Notes under the pieces: model-generated | Databases searched by the model: none | What the model was told of the DNA's origin: nothing | What the model saw: only the letters and a program-made list of their open reading frames with translations | Position numbers and translations under genes: made by a program | Origin: Avena insularis | Taxonomy: Eukaryota > Streptophyta > Magnoliopsida > Poales > Poaceae | Reading direction: 5' to 3' | DNA length: 64,000 nt | Assembly (NCBI GenBank): GCA_023614405.1 | Contig: CM042694.1 | Coordinates: 353,294,010 to 353,358,009, forward strand | Shown here: positions 9,612 through 21,960 of the stretch, piece by piece | How positions within the stretch are numbered: position 1 is the first letter of the stretch | Layout: each line of letters starts with the position of its first letter

Positions 9612-10770
9612 TTATTTATTTTCAACTGAACTAGGTGCCAAAGCTTTCAGTTCTTTCGGGAGTACATCTTTTGCTTCATTCGCCCGTGAGAACATGGCAT
9701 AAAACATGTACTCGTCCAAGACTGAGCTCGAGTCCATATGTTCAATGGTTCAAACAAATTGAGAAGATATTATGTTAATGTCATCAGAAATGTCTATTTG
9801 TTGAAATTAAGATGCAACACTGAAATTTCTAACATCTTTAAGATCATTTACTAGCTCCTTGCCATTGTAGTTCTCAATGCACTTTATAACCCAAAAACCA
9901 TTCATGTTTTCATCTCCTCCTTTCTGAACCTTCACATGTTTTGATCTAGAGACAATATTTCCTCACTTAGGAAGCTTGTTCTTCGAGTAGAGTTTTTCAA
10001 TGAGTTTGCCAAACCTCTTTAGCTAAAAATTCAGTATTTAGAGCACAGTTAGTAACATAATTTTATCCATTCCTTGGGAGTGTTTTTATCTTTATACCAA
10101 GGAAAAAACATGTGGAAAAACCAGACCATTATTTCACCAATCTGGTTGTGGTATGCTATTTTAGACAATCCATTCTCTTCATTCTGTAATCTCGTGTGTC
10201 AATAACTTCAACTCGACCACCTTGAGGGTAGTTGTTTAAGATGTAAATAGATATGTGATTGTCAATGACACATGCGGAAATACTTGTGGTAAAAAAGGAA
10301 AACAGACACATTGATAATATGTTAGGGATGAAAATATGGAATATATCCTAATGTTATTAGTGAGTTATGTACTTAAAACTTACCATATTAGCTTTACACA
10401 AATCTTTATTTCGTATATGACATTTGAATTGTTCAATCTTGGAGACAGCTTAATACTGGTAAATTTCATCTTCTTTGCTAGTATTTGTGAAATTGTCCTT
10501 TATGTTGATGTCACACAAACGAGCGACGCCGAGTGGTGGTATAGCTCTTCAGCTCCTGAATAGACATTTGTACTCAAGGATAGTGTGCCAGCTAGAAATA
10601 ATGAAGTCCATCATATCATCCTCTAGCAAGCCTTTTTCACTAAAGCATGCTGCAAGACTTGCTGTAGTAAAATATTTTGGTACTTCTAGTCCTTGTTCCA
10701 GAGTTGAAGAATATTTTACCATTACCAACCTAAGATTTTCGACAAACACACGGAAAAAGATCAAATACAA
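9612..10770 (-). pseudogene. ULP-like gene B, 3' part: C48 peptidase-like region and C-terminus
   Basis: Minus-strand coding blocks, in order: 10549-10770, with LLEDDMMDFIISSWHTILE; about 10160-10300, with VIDNHISIYILNNYPQGG followed by VEVIDT; about 9820-9960, with NMNGFWVIKCIENYNGKEL; and 9612-9745, with MFYAMFSRANEAKDVLPKEL and a stop at 9612. These resemble the C48 (ULP1, SUMO-protease-like) domain of plant transposon-borne proteins, where the Cys motif normally reads N-D-C-G-F. Here the Cys position is Asn (codon 9900-9902), so catalysis is unlikely even before decay. A possible His is kept in NHISIY. Several stops and frame changes lie between the blocks, so this is a pseudogene. Confidence 0.6.
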
Positions 10771-11291
10771 AAACTAACAGCCATAATTGTGTATCCATAG
10801 AAATTTATTATATTAAACGAATCAATGAAGCATAATTTGTTGTTTACTCGCTATTTTTTCCAGAAAATCCTTATTCAGTAGCAATCTACGAGTAAGTGTG
10901 GCATCTCCCTTGTATTTGTACATGGGGGGGCGGCGTACACATGCAACTTAAATGTGAACATGTTTTATAAAGGCCTCTTGTAAGATTTGATGTTATCTGG
11001 TGAATTAACAAGAACTGTTTTGCTATGGAAACGATAATGTTTTAGTTGCTCCTTCGTTGTGCTGTTGTGATCCAGGACATGATGTGTCTTGATTTTCCAC
11101 ATGTATTGTCACATCAGTGTGGTCCTTCGAGATGAGTTTTCTGAACACCTTTGTCGTTAATAGTGTCTTCACGATTAGAGACACCCTAGTTCTTTTTAAT
11201 TTATGGTATCAACATGGTGCCACCTGCAGCAATATTGGAAAAAAAAGATGCTATGTCATCTTTAACTTCTATTAATTTATAAATCCAGCGT
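10771..11291. other. Probable intron of ULP-like gene B
   Basis: AT-rich, no supported ORF, between coding blocks of gene B on the minus strand. A G-run at 10925-10931 is the only notable feature. Confidence 0.35.
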
Positions 11292-12018
11292 TTAATATAA
11301 AAACATAGCATCTTCATGGAATTTGACATTACTGTAGTTAAACTGTGTGGTTGATCTATCTTCCTCGACTTCTATTGTGCCTTTGTTCTGCCCTTGAGTT
11401 TGTTTAGACGAGTTTCCTCCTGCACCATTAGTATATTTAGCTTTCATGTCACGGCAACTAGCAATTTTGCCATTATCAATACTTCTACAGAATACAACCG
11501 TACCATTATTGAGCTTTGATGTTGACTCCTCTTTTTCAATTTCAAAATGCTTTGAAGTGTTTACTTCTTCCTCCGTAGTATGCCTTGTTTCCGGTGTCAG
11601 TATTTGCATGCACGCTGATTCACTCTATACAACATAGTAAATATATAATCAAAAATATAAAAAGTAAGGAAAATGCATCCATGACACTGCAATTTTGTAC
11701 TTTCTAATTTAGACATGTTCATGTGATGGAAGTTGCTAAATACATGTCTAAAATATATAAACCTGTTCATCTAAGGCCTTCGTGGAGACAATGTCGTGCT
11801 GCTCATCAATTGATGCTATATCTTTTAGTCTATCTATGTACACGATTCCTTTATCGTCAAACTTTTGGGGCGTGTTATCATCAGGTCTATCCATTTTATC
11901 CCCTGTTACCATTTCTGATTTGCCTCTTGGCGAACATTGGTTCCCAAAATAATGGTCCTAAGGGAGCTGTCTTCTTTTATTGATTGTTACAATTCGTGCC
12001 TGAAATGTTTGCGACATT
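11292..12018 (-). pseudogene. ULP-like gene B, central exons
   Basis: Two minus-strand exons are joined by a clear GT-AG intron. The first runs from the insertion edge at 12018 to 11763 (donor CAG|GTTTATA), with DKGIVYIDRLKDIASIDEQ. The second starts at 11624 after TATAG and reads SESACMQILTPETRHTTEEE through a hydrophilic, Ser/Thr/Glu/Lys-rich linker to a stop at 11292. The coding frame at 12018 continues that of the exon ending at 30115-30120, on the other side of the 18.1 kb LARD insertion, when one copy of the ACATT duplication is removed. One stop and one single-base frame slip follow. Confidence 0.6.
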
Positions 12019-12146
12019 TGTGGGGCCCGGGATTAATCCTCCGAGAATCCCTGTTATGCATACAACCATGATCCCATGATCAGTTGGTCGTGGCACATAA
12101 CCGACAAGTATCATTACAACATCCGAGACATACCAAATTACAAGAC

Positions 12147-12425
12147 TTACATACATGCCGTTATGGCTACATCAATAATCCTCAGTGGAACATCATCAAC
12201 TGTAGAGCCCGATCCGTGCCTTAACCTACAGGCAACTGACGGGGAGGACGTCCTAGCTCGCATAATTGCCAACATCATCTTCTTCTTGATATCTGACCAA
12301 GTTAATAGCCAGGGACAGTGCCAGTGAGTACTTTGAATGTACTCGCAAACCACCTTAAGATAACAATAATAACAAGATGATATGCAATATGGTTGCGGTA
12401 GTAGGAGGGCTCCAAGTGTCAACAC
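12147..12425 (-). other. Conserved short frame near the LARD LTR 3' end
   Basis: The minus-strand frame contains VCEYIQSTHWHCPWLLTWSD and ends in IIDVAITACM. The same frame is open in the right LTR (24310-24621) and in the opposite-strand solo LTR (about 62030-62240, with one internal stop). A related VCEYLKSTYGFCPWLFSWPD is readable in the nested solo LTR near 12700-12790. It overlaps a hairpin-forming inverted repeat. Whether it is translated is unknown; conservation could reflect RNA or DNA function instead. Confidence 0.4.
12326..12344. repeat. GAGTAC/GTACTC inverted repeat, conserved in all LTR copies
   Basis: Arms GAGTAC and GTACTC are separated by 7 bases. The same structure is at 24489-24507 and 62054-62072, and a variant AGTACT/AGTACT is in the related solo LTR at 12743-12759. 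Confidence 0.6.
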
Positions 12426-15400
12426 CCGGATTTTTAATCCCAGATGCCCGTTATGCCATACCTCGCAATCCCAGAATTACCATTTTTGCGAGACATAACG
12501 GATTGGATATCACAGTACATCATCCATTACAAACCATATATAAGGTCTTACACAAATAATGATCTCATGATCCAGTCTTAATACAACAAGCAGCGGAAAT
12601 AAAAGATAAGCGTAGCGGTGGGGTCCATCTTCAGAGGCACAGGCAATGCTGACGAAGGCAGATAGTCCTAGTTATCATAGTCGTCCTGCTGGCCATCATC
12701 TTGATAGTCTGGCCATGAGAATAGCCAGGGACAAAAGCCATAAGTACTCTTTAAGTACTCGCAAACTACCACGAACAAGTAGTATAATTCTAAGTTAAAG
12801 TGCTAACTCTATGTTTAACTATAAGGTTAACATTGAAACCTAAGCTGAGTTCTGAAGCAAAGAAAGATAAAATAAAGTTCTAGAATCACTTAGGTTGGGA
12901 AGCTATTGTCATAAACACAATCCTGTTGTGGTCAAGTCAAGATTCATCATTCATGCATAAGTTGTTTTGAAAACATCTGACAACGAAACAGTATGGCCAT
13001 TCCAATCGTCCATAATCATGACGCGGCTATTCGAAAAGTTTGACACTCTGCAGAGGCGGTACACTTTCACCACAAGATTCGATACATCTGTCAGGGATAA
13101 CCCTGAATCAACATACTTAGTATGCAGATAATCAAACATAACCTTTCCTTTACACACCCTAGTATAAGCACCTCTCCTATGAGCATGGCCTCCCAACCAT
13201 GACCATCTGTCATCTTGGACACTCCATAGGTGGACAACATTGAGAGGCAGCCTCAGCTCAAACCTCTCCCACGAGGGAACTAATACTAATGCATATAAAT
13301 TTCCGGCTAAGCCTTACCCAATTTAGGTAGTGTGGTTGTACGGTAAATTTGGAATGGTATCACATATGAATCCAACCATCAGTTTTATAAAAGGGATAAG
13401 GCTCATGCCTCAACATTTTCATCATCATAAACAATTTGTGTTTCTCAACACATGTCAAAACATCTCAATAGAATGACTCATCATTCCAAGGTTTTCATAA
13501 TTCATTTTCACCTATTGTTCCCATCTAAAGTGACTCAAGTTTTGATCTACTCTAAACTACTAAGTTACGAGTGTTCACTAAGGTGTAAAGATGGGATCAA
13601 CCTCATGCCATAGAATGACATCTGAGGTTTATCTAAATATGTCAAGTTTTATACTCTTTATGCTACCTTCAAAACAAGTAAGGGACTTTGTGTAAAGTAA
13701 AGGAAGTAAAGCTTGTAAGGTAATACTTGGGGTAGTAATAGTCAAAGTGGTGTGACGAAAGCATGCCTAAAGCATCTTTGCTCATTCATCTAGCTTAATT
13801 CTAGCTTGCTAACAATAGCTTGCCTTGGTTGGTGCAGTGGTTGAAGTTTTCTTCTTCTTCTTCTTGGTAGAACTCCTCCTCCTCGTAGACTTGGTCGGTA
13901 CTATCTTCTATAAATACATACGGAGTACACAAGCACCAAAAAATACTTAACTAGTCTAATTAATACTCTAAGGCACACAATTGATGATTTATTATCATCA
14001 CAAGCAACACAAGTTTTATTCAATAGTTTCCTCCTTTTTATTTTAGAAAAGTAATTTCTACTCATTGAAACATTAACTAAGATTTAATATTCACCACTTA
14101 AAATATGGGATCATGTGGACACATGTCATCACCACATATTCTAACATGTGGGAATGTGATTTAAGGGTTGGATCATAATTACTTTGGTTTAAGTTCATTA
14201 TTTAATGATTTAAAGTGACTAGAAATGCCTATATAGCATTATTTTGGTACTAGTCCAAAGTCACTGCATGTAAATCCTAATATTATTACATATTCAGATA
14301 GGTATGATGAAATGTGATTTTTTTAGAGTTGGAATCAACTCAAAAGATAACTTGGTTGATTTTATAAAAATGTTGCAAGGTGCAAAATCTTCTGTTTATT
14401 ATTTTTACTAGGAGAGATATCTAACTCTAAATGAATTAAATCCAACGGGCTTGGATAGATCTTTTCGGTAGCTTTCCAACAAAATTGGAATCACTTCATT
14501 TGGATTGGTAAATATCTCTGAATTGAATTTTGAACTAAGGGAAAGAACTAAGTTTAAACTAAAAAGAAATATCCTAATTCAAACTAACTGGGTCGCGTGG
14601 GAAACGCTAACCGGCCGGCCCAGTGGTGTTCTACGGCACAGAGAACGGCTGACAGGGGGGTCCACCTGTCATTGGCTCTTTACACACGAAGCGGTACGAG
14701 GCGATGTGGACCGTTAGATTAGAAGGGGAATCTACGGCTGAGAGGTGTCGTCTCCGGCGAACAGTTCGCCGGCGAGGACAAACCCTAGCGGCTCAGTGGG
14801 GGTGCTCAGGGGGCATACCAGGGCTCCAGCTACGGCGGTGATGGGGGCGATCGAACATGCTGTCGACGGCGGGCTCAGGGGTGGTCGTGGCAGCTCCCGG
14901 GGTGGACGAAATCGATGGCGCCTTCTCCTCCTCTGCAGCGAACTCCTCCGGCGAACCAAGGCTCGAGCGGCACCAGCAAGAGGTAGGGAAGGACTAGTGA
15001 GGAGAGGGGAGTGGAATGGTGTGAGTCTTTGGTGCTGGGGCGGGCTCCTTTTATATGCGCGGAAGAGAAGCATGGGCGGTGCTCGCCGGTGACGACGGCA
15101 CAGCGAGCTAGAGGCGTGGGCGGTACACTAGGACGGTGGGTGGTGCCCTGGCGAGTGTCATGGTGGTCCTTGTGTAGTGGTTTGCGGTCGGGGAAAGTGA
15201 AGAGCGCGGCGCGCACTAAGTCTCTGCCGACGGCGAGTTTTACGGTGGCCGGCGACTACAGGGCACGGTCGGGGGATTGGGCATGTCCGTTAGCTTGCTA
15301 GGCCGATGGGGATCGTGTAGACAGGCGGCTGGAGCTAGGCGAGGTCTGGCTACGCGGGGATAGGGCGCGCTCTGCGGGCGGTGTCGGCATGGTCGACAGG

Positions 15401-16318
15401 CTCCGGGAGTGGCGGTTCCTGGCTGTTCTGGTCGCTGTCCTTGGGCTGGGGCTGGTTGGACGGAGGAGCTGGACCATGGGCTACCTCTAGGACACGGTGG
15501 ATGGCGCTGGCGGCGGCTCTGGCGTGCTGTCGCCGGTGAGGTGCCCAAATGGGGGCTCGGCCTTAGTGGCCATGACCATTTGGTCGTGGCACAGTGTGTG
15601 GCTGGGCTAGAGAGGGGTAGGGGGAGTAGTGGAGAGATTTTGGTGGCAATGTGGGGAACAAGTTTGGCCATAACACTATTTAAAATAGTGAAATTTGTTT
15701 GGTTTGAATTCTGCCTGCCAAGTGTTTGATGAAATGGCCGCATGAACCTTACTTTTGAATTTTGGGTTAAATTTTTTGAGTGATCTCCACTAGTACTAGG
15801 TAGTCTATGGTTGCAAGGGTTTTGAAAATGGAGTTCAATTAGATGGTTTTTGAAATATGGGTGATCTAGGCATATGCATTGAATTCAATTTTAAATTGTC
15901 ATTTAAAATAAGTATTTGAATGTTTTTAGCAGATCACAAAGTGGGCCTTGGTACCTCATTATGTGTACTAGCAAGGGGTGGAAAGATTCAGAATTATTTC
16001 TGTTGGGAAATGAGTGCTAGGAACACTCAAAGTAGTGTAGTGGATTAAAATGACCAAAATGACCATTCCTCATTTTTAATTGTTTTTTATTTGATTTTCT
16101 TTGGGATTTGCTTGGGAATGATTTAGATGATGTTTATTTCACCTAAGAATCATTTTACAATCAATGGATCACAAAACCATGGCAATTCAAACAACTCCTA
16201 TTTTTAAATGCACACACATATGAATGCTTTCATATTTTGAAATGGAAAAGATTTTGTTAACCCTAATTTGGATGATTTGGATCTTGATAAGCTTGGATTA
16301 AAGTTTTGGGATGTTACA
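12417..16318 (-). mobile_element. Solo LTR (3.9 kb) nested in the LARD 3' LTR
   Basis: It is flanked by a perfect 5-bp target duplication, CCAAG (12412-12416 and 16319-16323). On the minus strand it starts TGTAACATCCCAAAAC and ends GGGTGTTGACA, satisfying TG...CA. No internal domain is present, so it is a solo LTR left by LTR-LTR recombination. Its plan resembles the LARD LTR (same first 11 bases, a GC-rich leader at 14620-15660, and a VCEY-type short frame near its 3' end), so it belongs to a related family. A TTC microsatellite is at 13847-13867. No gene is supported inside it. Confidence 0.85.
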
Positions 16319-16466
16319 CCAAGAGAGGTTCTTTTCTCAAATAGTTTCTCTTGTAGATATAACATCTACATATTTTTGATGAAAACTTTTGTAAAGCATT
16401 TTGGAAACCTTTTTCAAAAGTTTTAGAAAACCTTAGGACTGGGTCACCCATTTGTTCATTTCTTCC

Positions 16467-16551
16467 GATCGTCCCACGACCAAAATCCTTTCTTTCCTGT
16501 CCGACCATCCCATGGTCAAAACCTTCCTCCTTTTTCGACCATCCCATGGTC
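16467..16551. repeat. Three tandem ~35-bp units, each with a 15-bp dyad
   Basis: Dyads are at 16467-16481 (GATCGTCCCACGACC), 16503-16517 and 16537-16551 (both GACCATCCCATGGTC). The right LTR has two (24723-24737 and 24759-24773). The plus-strand solo LTR has three, at 61759-61773, a degenerate one near 61791, and 61826-61840. Confidence 0.7.
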
Positions 16552-18829
16552 AAAACATTTCCAAAGCCATTTCGTTTCCGAAATCCTTTTTGAAAACAAA
16601 ACCAGCACCGCTCTACAGAAGTTTGTCCAACCCATCCTTAACCATGGACACGACAATTCGAATAGATTTACACTCTGCAGAGGTTGTACACTTTACCCAC
16701 ATCATCCGGGTACACTACCCTGATCTACACCGATCGTGGGTCGAGTAACCGATCAAGACTCTCTGGATGCCCACTCCAATATAAGTGCTTACCCTATGAG
16801 TGTTGTTCCCCTCAAAACCGGGACGTCGGGTACCAAGGACCAACCGGAGCGCATTTTACACTTTACACAGTGGGCGCTTTCAATGAGGGGCTCCTAGTAA
16901 CGCGTGGAGGCCAGCAGACCCTTCGTTCCTTCTCTCGGTCGATGTCCCACATGGACCGTTTGTCCAGAGAAGGCCCACCCTCTAGGGAGATTCCTCCCCT
17001 GTAGTAGTTGCGAGGCAGCTTATACCAGAATAGACAAACATCAAATCCAGCCTTGTCCCATTCCAGAGTAATGTGGTTGCACGGGTTAAGTTGTTATAGC
17101 TAAACTGCAAAGAACCAGCTGCATTTTCGTAAACCTTCTTCCTCCACCTTTCCTTCAGCATTCTGTAAAACAAAACCTTTTTTTCTCAACATCTCTTGGG
17201 AGGTCCCACCTCACCATGGTTTTATCATAAAACATTTGGTAAAACTTTTTCTGGGGTCTTCCCATCCTCTAACTTTGCTTTGGCTGATACAGGGTCTCCA
17301 AGAGGGGTATGGTGCATTACACCATCTACCATACTAGGGACAAGTAGGTGTCATCAAGGGGGTTGTACTTAATAGTACAAAAGAGTAATAGTTTGGAGGA
17401 GCCAAACCACTACCATATATTACATCAACATATAGTAAAACAATGCAGTTTTAAATAAGCGGTAGATAAAACATGCATAAGTAAAACAGTAGGACAAGGC
17501 TTATGAGCAAGAAGGTGGCTTGCCTGATGATCAATAATATGGCAATATGTCCCTGGACTTCTTTTGAGAAAACCATAATAATCCAATATAATAATATCTC
17601 TTCTTCCTGGCGTCAATACAAACGCAACTATCGTCGTTATCGAGTATACATGCAAACAAGCAAGACCACAATCAACACAAGGTATACAAGCACCAATACA
17701 ATACATCAAGCAATTGAATAATATGGACTTAAGATTTAGATGGTTTTGAGAGGACTGGATTTAGGAGATTGAGATGGCCTTGGAGAAGGGAGTGAACACC
17801 CCTTAGGGTTTATTGTCGAGGAACTACCTAAGAGGGGGTTTTGGACGAAAGACCAATTCAGCATGATACCATTGTGTACCAATGGTACCAACAGGTAGGT
17901 GTTGATAAAATGAAACCAACCAAAGTGGTTTCACTATTTTATCACTTTTCTTTATTTAGTTATGATTTTTCTAGTGTAATAACTTCTAGTTTTTAGGGAA
18001 TAATTCACCAAAAAAGTTCTGGAGCTCCAAAAATTATTTCCTTGGATGGTCAGTTAGAGTTTAATGTAATGATTAGCTGAGAGATGGAATCACTCCAAAA
18101 TAATTAACAGAATGCCCTAAGGAATTTCTCAAAGTCAATTCTGTAACTGATTTGTCTTTTTCACCAGCTTAATTCTACAGAAGATTTCTATATGATTCCA
18201 AGGGAAAATGATATTTTCTTTGAGTACCTTTCGGTAGATATTGGATTCACTATTTTTGGAGTTCTCAAACTCCTTTAGTGATTTTTCTATTGTCATAACA
18301 CTATACAGAGATAATTAAATCACCAAACATCACTAATTAATCAATAAATTCTGGTATTCTAGGTTTTGTAAGTTATTGAAGTACCACATCACCTGGAGTT
18401 GGAATCAGGACAATATCCATTCTGGTGTGACCTAGAGAATTTCTTAAAGACAGAAATAGGATGTGTTCATTATTTTTCCTTCAAGCAAACTATGTTTCAA
18501 CTTTTCATGAGACAAATTCCCACAGATGGGTATTTCAAATACCTACTAGAGTAAATTTGATTCATTCCATTTGGTTATGTAAATCATACTGAGTGATTTA
18601 TTTATTGCAACAGATACATGTTGGTAGATTATATCTCAGAATTTAGGGAATATTATTTTAGCCAATTGGATGGTTCTGCATGTCTAAGAAGACATGTAGG
18701 TATCTAGTAAAATTTAGATTTGTGCAATTGGAGTTCTTTAGCATTTTTGGAATAATTTAAACTAACAGCCAAACTTCTAGATTTTTAAAGAGCTACTAAA
18801 AATAAAATAAAACAAATGGGGCAGCGCTG

Positions 18830-19600
18830 GGCCAGAATCCCACTACGCGAGGCGGATATAGGGCGGGCCGGCCCAACTCACATCGAGGGCATGCGTGGGA
18901 GGGATTTCAAACCGCCTGTGGGCGAGGTCCGCCTGTCAGTGAGTGCGGGAGGGCGAAGAGGTAAGGAGCAGCGCGAGCCGTTGGATTAAGATAAGATCGA
19001 CGGTGTCTGCTCCGTCTCCTACCGCCGGCCGTCGGGAAAAGAAACCCTAACCCTAGGTCGGACAGGGAGACATGGTTGCTCACCTAGGGGTGGCCTCCGG
19101 CGAAGGGGGTGATGCAGGGTGACGCGGAGCTTCATCCTGGGCTCAACAAGGGGCGACACAATGGGGTTTGACACCGGGATCTAGCTCGTGCGTGCGCGTC
19201 CGCGAAGGGACCTCGGGAGCTCACCGGCGCCGCCGCCTGGGGCTGCTGCAGGGAGAAAAGGGAGAAGGGTTAGCTCGGGGAGGTGGAGTGGGGGTCTGCG
19301 GTGTGACATGCAGCGGGGGAGATGCAGTGGGGAGGGAGCTTAGCTCGGCAGGAGGGAGGAGTCTGAAGCTTCTCTCCTCTCTCTCTCTCGAACAGTACAG
19401 AGCAGGGGAGAGGGAGAGGGTGCTCGGGGAGGTAAGTGGAGAGGAAAGGGGGCAAATGAGGCGATGGGGGGAGTTGTACTGGCATGTGGCAATAAATACT
19501 GAAGGGAGAGGTCCATGGTGGACATAGTCTAAGGAGGGGCAAGGGGAGGGGTGCTGGCCATCCATTAGGCGTGTAGGGAGGTGGAGAGGGCACTGGGGTC
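18830..19600. other. GC-rich leader-like block of the LARD LTR
   Basis: A GC-rich island in AT-rich LTR, with a counterpart at 27030-27800. It contains CCGTTGGAT, the complement of the ATCCAACGG motif common upstream of grass genes, and a telobox-type AAACCCTAA at 19042-19050 (27261-27269 in the other LTR). It may be the LTR promoter and transcript leader (inference). Overlapping ORFs on both strands are not credible proteins. Confidence 0.4.
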
Positions 19601-21945
19601 ATGTAGCAGACAGAGAGGAGGTGGGGGTGGAGTGCTGCAAGAATCAAAGACAAGATGTGACCAATGTGTGCATCTCTCCTTCCTCCAAGCACTAAAGACA
19701 AGGGTAAGAGGGTTGCTACAGTGATGCTACAGTGTATCTCAACCAGAGGGATGAGAGGTGTGCTGTGCAAGTTTGTTTGACTAGAATGGTGGAGGTTTGG
19801 TGGGTTTTTGATTTGAGGATTCCCTTGCTTGGCAATTTTGATCAAATAGGTGGTTATGAAGAAAGTCCAAAAAGTTGCATTGGATCAGATGAGGGAATGG
19901 TACTGGGAGATAGATGAGGTTAAGGGACCTCTCTAGGAATTATTTGTGATTTTCTAAGGATTTTAAGTCCACTTAAAATCATTCATTCAAAAAGTACAAA
20001 AGTAGATTCTAGAAGTTCATTTGATAATTTTACATTTGACATGGTTGGTTTTTGATATGACAGGGTCCCAAATGTGAATACACACTTAGGAGAATTTTCC
20101 CAAGATTTATTGAGGATTAAAAGTATTTAAAACAATTATTATTCCAATTCAGCCATTTAAGAAAATGGGCAAAAAGAAATAATAAAGCTCATCAAAAATA
20201 TTTATTTTTGAAGTGGGAAGATGGGGTATGATATATAGGACACAATTGTGCTTAAAGTTAGGGAAGTGTTTTGGCAAAAAACAAAATTTCCCATGGGAAA
20301 GGGGTTTTGGAGATTTTGTCTATTAAGGAGATTAATTAGATTTGGAGCCATAATAATTATGGATAATATTTGATAACTCATGGTGATCAAGGTAGATGAT
20401 GTAGACAAGGTGTAGCAAGAATTTGCCACCTTGGGATTGGAGAATCCAAGTTAATTTTTGTGAAATACCCTAGATTAAGGATCTAGGGTGATTTTAATTT
20501 CATATCATCAAAACATGGTTGTATCTTGGAGTTCAGATCTCCCCTGGGGACATGGGATATATGGATAGATATACCAAGTGATGTACATCAGCATGGTATA
20601 GAGTTTTGAGCTTGATATTGCTTGAGTTCACCAATATATGCTTTCAAACTTTGAATAAAATAAGTCTGCCAAAGCAGATTATCAACTAGCCTTCAAAACC
20701 TTGTGGGTTTAAGAAGCACAAAGATCCACTTGGAACAAGTTAAGTATATATTGATAGACCTATATGAGTAGCACGCAACCATGCAAATAGTTGGTCCATA
20801 GAAGGTTGGATGATGGTGTGAGCTTCTGTCAAAGTAGGCATGTTGACTAGATTTGCAGGAAAAGTTATTTTCTTGCCTGCAAAACCATCAAGAACAAGTA
20901 GGTTGGAGGATGATCTAACCAAGGGAAATAGTGGGCCTTGGTGGTACTTAGGATGGTTAACAAGATGATTCAGATGCATTTTCAAAAATGCACAAGGGTT
21001 GAGAAAGGGAGGCATTCAAAAAGGTGATGCTGGGAATAGTTTTCCAAACAGCCAAATTTGGCAGATTTAGGGTTTTTGACTAGAATGTGGGTGGTGATGA
21101 TTTTGATGGGTTGCAAGGTACCTAAGCATCATCAAGTGGATGATGTTGAAGTGTAGATTGAGTAGGAAGGATCCTTGCTTGATATTGGTCTTCATTTACT
21201 TGGAAACTTCTAGAATGGATCACTGCAGAATTGATCTGGTTAAGGGTTTTAGATGATCACCTGGTGGCTAGGGATTAGATCCAGATTGTATTCTTGTTTA
21301 GGGTTTGGTGATTGGGAAACATCTTGATCCTAGTGATGAGCTCCTATAGTAGCTCATACTATCTCCTAAGCAGACAAATCAAGCAGTAGATCAAGGGAAT
21401 TCATCAGGCAGCAGATCAAGGCAACTCATCTTATAAACTAAGCAAACCTACTACTAGGGTTACCATCAAGCTTAGCTTGAGGTAGGGTTGGGTATTTCGA
21501 AAAGGTTTTAGTTTGTAATAAGATGAGAGTCCTTGGTATCTCTACCAAGAGTAGAATTCAAAAGCTTACTAAAAGGTTTTGGAGATCCTAGAGGAAAGAG
21601 TAGTTGAAGGTTCTGTCTTGAAAACATAAGGAAATTATGTTATATACCTCTGCATAGTTTTGTCAATAGAAGCTACTAAAATAGTTTTGGTTACATAAGC
21701 ATCTTGGCTCAGGTTTTGAGATGCCAGAACATTTGAGAATATGTAAGATGAGCCAGGATAGTTTTGTTAAATAGCTTTTCTCAACTGATGGGGAGGTAAG
21801 GAGTATCATATGGCATACTCTCACAGCCACAAGCACAAACAAACAACAAGAAAACACTTCACCAATGTACAAGAAAAAGTTTTTGTTCCCCCTAATTTTT
21901 GCATTCTGGACATATAATTAGGGTTGCAGAAATTGGGATATTATA

Positions 21946-21960
21946 GACCTTTCCCCCTTA
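21946..21960 (-). other. LARD polypurine tract
   Basis: Minus-strand TAAGGGGGAAAGGTC directly abuts the start of the 3' LTR at 21945, the expected place for the plus-strand DNA primer. Confidence 0.75.

Larger units (their letters stand above)
12019..21945 (-). mobile_element. LARD 3' LTR (left copy), with nested solo LTR
   Basis: This is collinear with 24181-30114 except for the nested insertion 12417-16318. Its minus-strand 5' end (TATAATATCCC at 21945) has lost the TG/CA terminus by C-to-T or G-to-A changes relative to the other LTR. It contains an extra ~35-bp dyad unit near 16503-16551 and a GC-rich block at about 18830-19600. The long ORFs in that block on both strands are composition artefacts. 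Confidence 0.85.

Noticed and set aside
14732..15743. Several overlapping ORFs of 95-167 codons on both strands
   Set aside because: They lie in the GC-rich block of the solo LTR; overlapping frames on both strands with Arg/Pro/Ser-rich content are composition artefacts.
19168..19845. ORFs up to 191 codons in the LARD LTR
   Set aside because: Same situation as above: GC-rich LTR leader, low-complexity products, and frames broken differently in the homologous LTR at 27522-28042.
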